Of a DNA stretch of 51,830 bases, positions 45,617 to 51,830 are shown in pieces. Each line of letters opens with the position of its first letter. Position 1 is the stretch's first letter. The stretch is from Saprospiraceae bacterium. Its GTDB lineage: Bacteria; Bacteroidota; Bacteroidia; Chitinophagales; Saprospiraceae. Where the stretch lies: positions 1 to 51,830 of the forward strand of contig JAGPCT010000021.1 of the NCBI GenBank assembly GCA_018057925.1. The letters are read 5' to 3'. Under the pieces are notes generated by a model. That model was not told where the DNA came from and did not search any database. It saw nothing but the letters and a program-made list of their open reading frames with translations. The translations under genes and the position numbers were made by a program.

Positions 45617-45792
45617 TAGATTTGATAGGTTTTGTTGTTAGGCTTAATGCGTTAGTAAAGATTCCCCATTTCGTACAGTCTAGGACTTACATTGAATTAG
45701 GTTTTGCAAAGATGCCTTTTTCAATGTAATTTTACTATCAATTTCGACCAATGTGTAAGAATTTCCTACCAAAATGTTTTGAAAATTTTGGT

Positions 45793-46379
45793 TTAAAAAT
45801 CTAAAATCGTTTTTAAATCTGATACAACTTGTGGTTTATCCACTGGCTTTACTTTAGAAACGATATTCCTGGCCAAATGTACAGTACATAGCTGTATTTT
45901 AGCTTCTGGATATACCCGGTTGATTACGTCTTCTATCCTATTTAAACCATCTACTACAATGAGCTCTATTTTTTCTACACCTCGTTGTTTTAGTTGATTT
46001 AAGGCGTCTTCCCAATTAGAGGCGCCCTCTGTAGGATGATTAACAATACTCAATACTTCTCTTGTTGTATCTTGTTTTACTCCTAATATAGTGTAATACG
46101 CTTCGTTACTAACTTCATTTTCTCTCTGTGTAGGCCAAAAGGTCGCATCTATATATATCACCGGGTAAATTGTATCTAAATATTTTCCATCTTCCCATTA
46201 TGTACACATACCTTACTAAATCGATATCCATTGCCATAATCTGTGTTGACTTCATTGAATTGGCTTCGTTCTGCTCGCATAATTGCCTCAAGCGATTGTT
46301 GCAATAAAATTCGATATCCATCTTTTTTATTTGCTATTGTTGTAAATAACTCTGAAATTTGTTCTTGTGTAAAGTCCAT
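45793..46379 (-). pseudogene. IS256-family (Mutator-type) transposase remnant
   Basis: Two recognisable pieces in different frames. The N-terminal one (46379 down to 46176) starts MDFTQEQISELFTTIANK and includes MRAERSQFNEVNTDYGNGYR. The central one (46161 down to 45793) has YIDATFWPTQRE with the first catalytic Asp, then NQLKQRGVEKIELIVVDGLN with the second, and the IS256 signature IQLCTVHLARN. The DNA-binding middle is mostly deleted, a frameshift separates the pieces, and the C-terminal half with the catalytic Glu is missing (stop after KTILDF). It cannot be active. GGGCTTTACACACTTTTTT at about 46420-46440 may be its terminal repeat. Confidence 0.85.
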
Positions 46380-46672
46380 ATCTTTTTGTTTTTTTATTCA
46401 AGTACAAAAATCTTATTTTTTGGGCTTTACACACTTTTTTAATCAGTATCCTAAAAAGTAATTCCGACTAAACCAGAAAAACATAATTTTTTATATTAAT
46501 CCCCCTACGAAAACCGGTCTCGCTGAACAACGAATACTCAAAAGCACGGATGTGTCTGCCTAAATTAATAAGGTGATAGATGTGCTTTTGTTTATTCGTC
46601 TTAATGTTATCCGAAATTGTTTGAACACTGGCAATACGAGGGTTTTCGGCCTTAGCAGACTTGGTTTAAGAA

Positions 46673-46748
46673 GAGCCGTATGAATCGAGAGGTTCACGTA
46701 CGGTTCTGTGAGAGGCTTAGGGGTGAAATTCCCCTTTGCCTACTCGAC
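46673..46748 (+). ncRNA. Group II intron 3' end (domains V and VI)
   Basis: 46673-46706 is a 34-nt domain V: GAGCCGTATGAATCGAGAGG followed by TTCACGTACGGTTC, a hairpin with the conserved base and tip of bacterial group II introns. A short linker leads to domain VI (about 46712-46748; stem GGGGTGAAATTCCCC-like) and the usual 3' end CCTACTCGAC. No reverse-transcriptase/maturase gene and no certain 5' end lie upstream, so only a fragment remains. The 46497-46672 sequence may include further decayed intron. The 3' end is 2 bp from the stop codon of the convergent lipoprotein gene. Confidence 0.8.
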
Positions 46749-46750
46749 GG

Positions 46751-47311
46751 TTATTTCTTTTTATGTTTTAAATAATATTCACGTGCATTCGTAGGACAAT
46801 AATATGGTTCTATATCAAATGTGTTACTAATACCTGAATAACTAATTAAAAAACCTTTGTGATCATATCTAAACCTCATAACATTACATTCATTGGATTC
46901 TGACCCCGGGCATTTATTTCCTCCACAATTAAAGCCAAAATCTAAAATATAATTAGTAACAAATAAATTCTGTTCAATTCCGAATGGATACAATTTATTT
47001 GGTTGGCCTATAGTTTTAACAATTAATTTAGAATCAAAACCACACTTACATAGCGAATCATTATATAACACTGTTTTACAAAAATTTTGATATTCCAAGT
47101 CTCTGGGAGTTTCACTTAATGGTATAGTATCAGAAACTGGATGTTCAAACCTAAAAGTATAACCTCCTGTGTCATTTTTAATGATGCGATATTTCAATTC
47201 TAGAAGGAGTTGTTGACAGTGAGGAGGGTATGACCTTAACTGTCTTTGGTATGAATTACAAGATGCAAGAAAAATAATCATTAAACCGATATATATAAAA
47301 CATCTGATCAT
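46751..47311 (-). CDS. Small lipoprotein paired with metalloprotease
   Basis: 186 residues. An N-terminal lipoprotein signal with lipobox LASC (Cys18) predicts a lipid-anchored envelope protein. The mature part contains six or more cysteines (for example CKCGFD, FNCGGNKCPG) and a pattern LIVKTIGQPNKLYPF followed by YILDFGF, which resembles the G-x-P then aromatic/strand pattern of SmpA/OmlA/BamE-type folds. It overlaps the upstream metalloprotease gene by 4 nt (ATGA), so the two are probably cotranslated. An inhibitor, chaperone or anchor role for that protease is inferred from the duplicated pairing only. Confidence 0.72.
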   Translation of the reverse strand: MIRCFIYIGLMIIFLASCNSYQRQLRSYPPHCQQLLLELKYRIIKNDTGGYTFRFEHPVSDTIPLSETPRDLEYQNFCKTVLYNDSLCKCGFDSKLIVKTIGQPNKLYPFGIEQNLFVTNYILDFGFNCGGNKCPGSESNECNVMRFRYDHKGFLISYSGISNTFDIEPYYCPTNAREYYLKHKKK

Positions 47312-50124
47312 AGTTTGATGATTTTTTGAACAGAAATCATTCCTTTATTTTCTAACGTGAGAAAATATAAACCAGGCGATAAATTACTTAAATCTAATGT
47401 CTGATCATTTAATCGTCCTCTGAAGATAATTTGACCTAAAGGGCTAATAAGTGAAACTATATCATTAGAATTTATTGGTTCTAAATATATCAAATTTGAA
47501 GTTGGATTAGGATAAGCATAAAGCTTTTTTGTTTCACTTAAAATATCTGTACTGCTTGATTCACAAGACCCCTGACCAATACCGTTGGTACATAAAGAAC
47601 TTCTTAAGAAGACATTTAATGCGCCATCTTTATCAGCCTGACGAATAGCAGAAGTTTTCTCTGGGGGAAATAGAGAATAATACATCAAGTATTCTGCATC
47701 CCAGTTGTTATCGATAGGGTGTCGAGAATGGTTCAAGAGGTGTGCATGACCCAACTCGTGAAGGAATATACTTTTAAATCTATGGAATGTGGCAGTTGAA
47801 TCCTCTTTAACTTTAACATCGAGATCTTTCATACTGACTGTATTAGTTGCACATTCATTATTATCACTATTGTAGTGGCCAGATATCACAAGACCAGCCA
47901 ATGCATCTGCTGATAAATCACTCGAATATGTGATTATGTTAATATTATCGTTAGCATTTATTTCAACATTTGAAGCTGCATCATCTCCAATTGTAAAATT
48001 CACATTAGTGGCTGTACACCAATCCTCCAATGCAGACCTAAATGCACGTCGTAAAGTATCACCAACACCAATAGTAGGAATACTGGAGCTAAATCGGAAC
48101 ACCATACCATTATAATTAGGTTCATCTCCTTGAAGAACCAGTTTTTTAGGCATATTCAAATCAGAAGATCCAAATTGTACGTTTATTAAACTGTATGGTA
48201 TTGTTAGGACTTCACTAGATGTATCCTCCTCGTTACAATGGTTCTTTACTATAAATTTGCCGGAAGCTGCCGGTTGGAGGTAAAAAGAATTATATGTCCG
48301 TGAAGGCACTTTGACTTTTATTTCTGTATCTGTCCAATGGACGATATTGTCCCACTTAAAATATGGAGGGGATGTAGCCATATAACCTTTATCAACATCG
48401 CCGTCTCTAAATTTTACCGTAGAAACAAATTGATTATATGCTCCAAAATTGCTGCCTGTGATGGTTAAAATTTCTTCTTTACCTGCGGGAATTGTTTTAG
48501 GATTGAAGTCAACAATAACAGGAGTGGAACAACCACATATTTTCGAATTTATAGTATTTGTTCCTATTACTGGAGAATAAAATTCAAATGAAAATGGCAT
48601 AACACCTGTATAATAGGTACTAATCATTTGCATTTCATCTTCTAAGATAGTTAGACCTGCATTTTGTCCACAGCTTTTCACTCTAAGTGAGAGTGTTCCG
48701 TATTTCTTTGGAATTGTACCCAAAAGAAATAAATCATTTTCATCTGCATCAAAAGATGGTGTAGCATAGATTGTGAAGCCATTACTATTAAAATCAGAAA
48801 GTTCTACTTCGTAAGTATCTTCATCAGATAATACTTCTCCTCTATCAAAAATTAATGTTCCCTCAGCAACTTGATTGGGTTCAAAACCAAGTGAGTTATA
48901 TGACATAATTAATTTGCTAACTGAAAATTTTTCAATGGCACTACTTGAAACCAATACATCAAACTTATAGTTTGTACTATCACCATCTGATCTGGTTTGA
49001 AGCGAATAAGTTAGGCTTACCTCATTACCTAATGTGGGGTGGGTGGCAATTATCGGTCCAGAAATACCTACCTGGTCAAACAAGTAATACTGACCCTGAC
49101 ACCAAAAGTAAACTTCACTATTCACGGTAATATCGTTGAAAGAAATGTTTGCCAGTTGGGCATAATCCTCTATTTTGACTTTTAGGTGAAGGATTGAAGC
49201 TTTTGCATTAGAAAAAGTGTAAAGATTATTTGAGCCCACTGATGAGTTGACAGATACTTTTATGGTTTGGGAAGTAGAGTCTTTGTACGTAATACTGTAG
49301 AGGTTATTTGATGTGATAACACCTTCAAAGACTTTGATTACTCCTTCATTGACTGCATTAGAGCCAAAAGTGTTATTATAAGTGATGTAAATGTCTCCTC
49401 TTGCAAATTTTAATCCGGGTGTGTTAACTCTCGCCATCACATCAAATTCTATATATTGGAAATTTTCGGTATAATATACACTATCGAAGGAAAATTCAAT
49501 GGAGTTATCTGTTCTAGTTAAGATATTACAGGTATCGTCCCCAAAAAGTGATTTTTCCTGAAACAAACTCCAGTATTCATTAATAGACAACTTTGGAAAC
49601 TTAGTTACTTGAATAATTTCGTTTTCAAAAAGTAGCTTTTTCTGATTTATACCATTAAAAGTAATCAAAGAAGGTTTATCTGTATTTTCACCAACATAAC
49701 CAAATAGGGGGTCTGTTAATTTTAATTGACCATCTTGGTGTAACTTAAGAAAAAAATATGCTGGCTTGTTTAAGACAATTGCAGCATCATGAAATTCGAA
49801 TTGAAATGATTCGCCTACTATTCCGCCATTTACTGACACTGTTAGAATAGTATCATGTAGTTCGCCTTTGAATAATGATTTTATTTTGACCTTAAAGTCT
49901 GTAAGAATTTTAGTTCTATTGCTATTCCAATAGGATTCTGATTCAAGAGGTTCGCCTTCGATAACTAAATTAGAAGAGTTTGTTAATCTCTCAATCTTAT
50001 TTGAAAGTTCAAAAGCATTTTGTGCTGAAATTGACTCTAATGTACTCATACTTAATAGAATAAAAAGCAAATACATTAATCTTTGAAAGAGCGTCTTACC
50101 TGATACTGAAAATAAATTTACCAT
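47308..50124 (-). CDS. Metzincin-like metalloprotease with IPT/TIG domain and T9SS sorting domain
   Basis: 938 residues. Signal peptide (RLMYLLFILLSMSTLESISAQ, trimmed to its hydrophobic core), an N-terminal region (about 40-180) with VIEGEPLESESYWN, seen in related secreted proteins, beta-rich middle domains, an IPT/TIG domain (about 528-635, PVIVDFNPKTIPAGKEEILT), then the protease domain. The zinc site is HELGHAHLLNH (His789, Glu790, His793, His799) with a Met-turn candidate Met814 (EYLMYY). The usual metzincin Gly at the eighth position is Leu796. The T9SS domain (YAYPNPTSN to SVQKIIKL) ends it. It is probably secreted and surface-bound. A lipoprotein gene overlaps its stop by 4 nt. Confidence 0.85.
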   Translation of the reverse strand: MVNLFSVSGKTLFQRLMYLLFILLSMSTLESISAQNAFELSNKIERLTNSSNLVIEGEPLESESYWNSNRTKILTDFKVKIKSLFKGELHDTILTVSVNGGIVGESFQFEFHDAAIVLNKPAYFFLKLHQDGQLKLTDPLFGYVGENTDKPSLITFNGINQKKLLFENEIIQVTKFPKLSINEYWSLFQEKSLFGDDTCNILTRTDNSIEFSFDSVYYTENFQYIEFDVMARVNTPGLKFARGDIYITYNNTFGSNAVNEGVIKVFEGVITSNNLYSITYKDSTSQTIKVSVNSSVGSNNLYTFSNAKASILHLKVKIEDYAQLANISFNDITVNSEVYFWCQGQYYLFDQVGISGPIIATHPTLGNEVSLTYSLQTRSDGDSTNYKFDVLVSSSAIEKFSVSKLIMSYNSLGFEPNQVAEGTLIFDRGEVLSDEDTYEVELSDFNSNGFTIYATPSFDADENDLFLLGTIPKKYGTLSLRVKSCGQNAGLTILEDEMQMISTYYTGVMPFSFEFYSPVIGTNTINSKICGCSTPVIVDFNPKTIPAGKEEILTITGSNFGAYNQFVSTVKFRDGDVDKGYMATSPPYFKWDNIVHWTDTEIKVKVPSRTYNSFYLQPAASGKFIVKNHCNEEDTSSEVLTIPYSLINVQFGSSDLNMPKKLVLQGDEPNYNGMVFRFSSSIPTIGVGDTLRRAFRSALEDWCTATNVNFTIGDDAASNVEINANDNINIITYSSDLSADALAGLVISGHYNSDNNECATNTVSMKDLDVKVKEDSTATFHRFKSIFLHELGHAHLLNHSRHPIDNNWDAEYLMYYSLFPPEKTSAIRQADKDGALNVFLRSSLCTNGIGQGSCESSSTDILSETKKLYAYPNPTSNLIYLEPINSNDIVSLISPLGQIIFRGRLNDQTLDLSNLSPGLYFLTLENKGMISVQKIIKL

Positions 50125-50265
50125 AATATTAAATTTTAGATGTTAGAAAATTAATTGTTTCAGATTTAAAATTCAACATCTCAGATGAGCCAAGTTGGTC
50201 TAAGAAGAAGGCTATTAATCCTTTGCTTGCCTTAATTCCATTGACTGCCGTTGGCTTTCAATCCG

Positions 50266-50333
50266 AGATAACGGTTAAGTATATCCGACGTGCCGACGTT
50301 TAGGAGGCATGTACGTGATACACAGTGTTATCT
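50266..50333 (-). repeat. Long hairpin between the two protease-lipoprotein pairs
   Basis: AGATAAC (50266-50272) and GTTATCT (50327-50333) are perfect 7-nt inverted arms, and inner GTATATC/GATACAC pair with one mismatch. The 68-nt layout is attC-like, but the outer boxes do not fit GTTRRRY. The 262-bp gap 50125-50386 contains nothing else recognisable. Confidence 0.3.
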
Positions 50334-50386
50334 TGGGTTGGTCATTTTTTTCAGCTTATAAAAACCCTTTTAATAAGGTTGCAGTT

Positions 50387-51094
50387 TTACTGTTGTGAGG
50401 TATAATCATAATCAACACGGTATAACTTGTTGATCTTTCGCCTGATTGTAAAAACTAATTGTCGATGATCTTGCTTTTTGCTTTTAATCAATACGTCATA
50501 GATTAAAATGGTATTATCTGTGGTGATTTGAATACTTGTCGGAGTACCAAATAAAAAAACAACATTTGCTGAATCAATACTTGATAAGAAGTCGTATGTT
50601 GGAAGACTGTCGTAATACGCAGATGTTGTATAATATTTATTTTTCTTTTTTTCTTTTTTCCAATATTTATAAGTCTTTGATATAAATTCATCAAGATTCC
50701 AGTTTGATACATTCTGTTTCTTTACTTGTACCGGCATGGTTAGTGTAGAATGAGTTTCATACATTATTTCCATACGTATCATTGTACTATCTGGTATAAA
50801 AACTTTATATATGAGTAGAGACCACTTATCATATTCCTTTATATAACTTGGGTGGCCTAATAAGTAATCGATATTTTGCTTATTCCCTTTTCCAAGATAA
50901 GAAAATAAATAAATTTTATTATAAGTTTCCTTATCAGTAGAATATGCAATTTGATCTTTTCGATTATGCCAGTTACTCTCTATTTCCCTCTTCATAGAAA
51001 TGATATCCAAACCAGATGAAATTCGCTGTATTCTTTCATATTTGTTATTGCAACTAAAGAATATTACAGTAGTGATTATATAAATCCACTTCAT
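50387..51094 (-). CDS. Lipoprotein paired with metalloprotease (second pair)
   Basis: 235 residues. The N-terminal WIYIITTVIFFSC is a lipoprotein signal with lipobox ending at Cys15. Two internal units look related: NIDYLLGHPSYIKEY followed by LLIYKVF (about 72-100), and NVVFLFGTPTSIQIT followed by ILIYDVL (about 175-205). Each has the short helix, (L/F)-G-x-P turn and strand order of BamE/SmpA-like or BLIP-like folds. It overlaps the truncated metalloprotease gene by 4 nt, exactly as the other pair does. It could be a protease inhibitor, maturation factor or anchor (inference). Confidence 0.7.
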   Translation of the reverse strand: MKWIYIITTVIFFSCNNKYERIQRISSGLDIISMKREIESNWHNRKDQIAYSTDKETYNKIYLFSYLGKGNKQNIDYLLGHPSYIKEYDKWSLLIYKVFIPDSTMIRMEIMYETHSTLTMPVQVKKQNVSNWNLDEFISKTYKYWKKEKKKNKYYTTSAYYDSLPTYDFLSSIDSANVVFLFGTPTSIQITTDNTILIYDVLIKSKKQDHRQLVFTIRRKINKLYRVDYDYTSQQ

Positions 51095-51714
51095 AACTTG
51101 ACAAATTTGGAATAAATCTTATTATTATCTAAAACCACGAAGTAAACACCCGGAGTCAAATGCCCGATATTCATTTCAAAATTTTGATACTGAAGATTTA
51201 ATTTAGAAATATATCCTACAACTCTTCCCAGGATGTCTAAGATCGTTACTTTGGTAAACCTCATATCATCAAAGTTACTTAGATTTATACGTTGTGTGCC
51301 TATTTGAGAAATAAATTTCTTTGAGTTCTTTAATTGTTTATTACTAAGAGAGCATCCTACTTCGGGTACAAAAATCATGGAGTTTAATATTGTGCAGTTA
51401 TTAGCCAGTGATTTTAAATGATTTGTTGCCTTAATGTCATTCTCGCTTAGCTCTAATGTTGCATTGAACCCCAATTGTTCCTTATACATGACATCATCAT
51501 CGTCTATCGTATGATTAAAACCCAATGCATGTCCAATTTCATGTAAGGCTGTGCTCTTAAAATTTGCCATGTTTGAGCCCGGATTCGTACTAGTAGTCCA
51601 TAGATTTGCATCATTTTTAAATATCATTGAAATTTGAATCATACCACCTACTCTGATATCAGGAGGATTACAAAATATAAATGACGAATTATTGGTAACT
51701 GCATGAAGTTCCAT
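51091..51714 (-). CDS. Metzincin-type metalloprotease, 5'-truncated, with T9SS sorting domain
   Basis: About 207 residues from the first in-frame ATG (51714); true coding sequence probably begins at the repeat edge near 51703, and a TTG at 51729 lies within the repeat. The zinc motif HEIGHALGFNH is a canonical metzincin HExxHxxGxxH, with DVMYKEQ as Met-turn. A C-terminal T9SS sorting domain follows (RFTKVTILDILGRVVGYI, LTPGVYFVVLDN, KFVKL). The N-terminal signal, prodomain and upstream part are missing, cut off where the right terminal repeat begins. A lipoprotein gene overlaps its stop by 4 nt. Confidence 0.82.
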   Translation of the reverse strand: MELHAVTNNSSFIFCNPPDIRVGGMIQISMIFKNDANLWTTSTNPGSNMANFKSTALHEIGHALGFNHTIDDDDVMYKEQLGFNATLELSENDIKATNHLKSLANNCTILNSMIFVPEVGCSLSNKQLKNSKKFISQIGTQRINLSNFDDMRFTKVTILDILGRVVGYISKLNLQYQNFEMNIGHLTPGVYFVVLDNNKIYSKFVKL

Positions 51715-51828
51715 GATTTTAGTTGACAACTTTTTCTAATCAGTAATTTAAATGTGGATAACTTTTTTTGATTAAATAATTTATTTCTTTCAATTTTACA
51801 TTGCTCATTCGAAACGGAAGTATGACTG
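51704..51828. repeat. Right copy of terminal inverted repeat
   Basis: The reverse complement matches positions 1-125 with two mismatches. On the plus strand it ends with GGAAGTATGACTGTT, a ribosome-binding-like stretch and ATG at 51822 starting an outward-facing frame that leaves the window. The DnaA-box-like TGTGGATAA is at 51753-51761. It truncates the metalloprotease gene. Confidence 0.85.
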
Positions 51829-51830
51829 TT

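Noticed and set aside
1-51830. Circular or linear plasmid/phage with terminal repeats
   Set aside because: The ends are inverted, not direct, repeats and cut through genes; no replication, capsid or telomere-resolving genes are present.
1-51830. CRISPR array
   Set aside because: No regularly spaced identical repeats with unique spacers and no cas genes; the repeats seen are irregular and degenerate.

Overview
The window looks like a chromosomal contig from an AT-rich member of the Bacteroidota, probably an environmental Saprospiria- or Chitinophagia-like lineage (placement by inference). Pointers are three proteins with type IX secretion (T9SS) C-terminal sorting domains, an Omp28-type surface protein, GxxExxY and RAYT genes, TAnnTTTG-type promoter boxes, and histidine kinases of a style common in that phylum. 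No rRNA, tRNA or CRISPR array was seen. Both ends carry the same ~125 bp sequence in inverted orientation, and each copy cuts off a gene, so the window is probably bounded by copies of a mobile element.

Layout. 0.1-2.9 kb: broken amino-acid permease, a REP-associated tyrosine transposase (RAYT) among REP-like hairpins, a FIST sensor protein and a nonsense-mutated four-helix-bundle gene. 2.96-9.5 kb: signalling block with a 940-aa soluble histidine kinase, a GxxExxY protein, a membrane histidine kinase, a receiver-only protein and a receiver-adenylate cyclase fusion. 9.7-18.1 kb: YitT membrane protein, HD phosphohydrolase, GH95 alpha-L-fucosidase, DUF1697, outer-membrane protein, tsaE, alanine dehydrogenase and a CYTH protein. 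18.7-23 kb: FAD oxidoreductase/membrane fusion directly coupled to a membrane adenylate cyclase, with a convergent second HD protein. 23.4-33.9 kb: Dna2-like nuclease-helicase, YegP/DUF1508, CrcB fluoride channel, a polytopic membrane protein, an Omp28-like T9SS cargo, and a flavin reductase beside a hemerythrin. 34.3-39.1 kb: a complete four-enzyme trans-4-hydroxyproline catabolic operon. 39.1-42.9 kb: accessory stretch with MazEF and HigBA-type toxin-antitoxin pairs and two orphan genes among repeats. 43-45.6 kb: S9 peptidase with an extra C-terminal domain. 45.8-46.75 kb: remnants of an IS256-type transposase and a group II intron 3' end. 46.75-51.7 kb: two tandem pairs, each a metzincin-like T9SS-sorted metalloprotease followed by a small lipoprotein overlapping it by 4 nt.

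How genes fit together. The signalling block and the 18.7-23 kb block converge on cyclic-nucleotide signalling: two class III cyclases with adenylate-type residues, two related HD phosphohydrolases nearby and one CYTH protein. The hydroxyproline operon converts trans-4-hydroxy-L-proline to 2-oxoglutarate; together with secreted proteases it suggests use of proteinaceous substrates. Many intergenic gaps are filled with two degenerate dispersed repeat families. The most novel-looking item is the duplicated metalloprotease-lipoprotein pair, whose lipoproteins carry BamE/BLIP-like sequence patterns and could be cognate inhibitors or anchors (inference).
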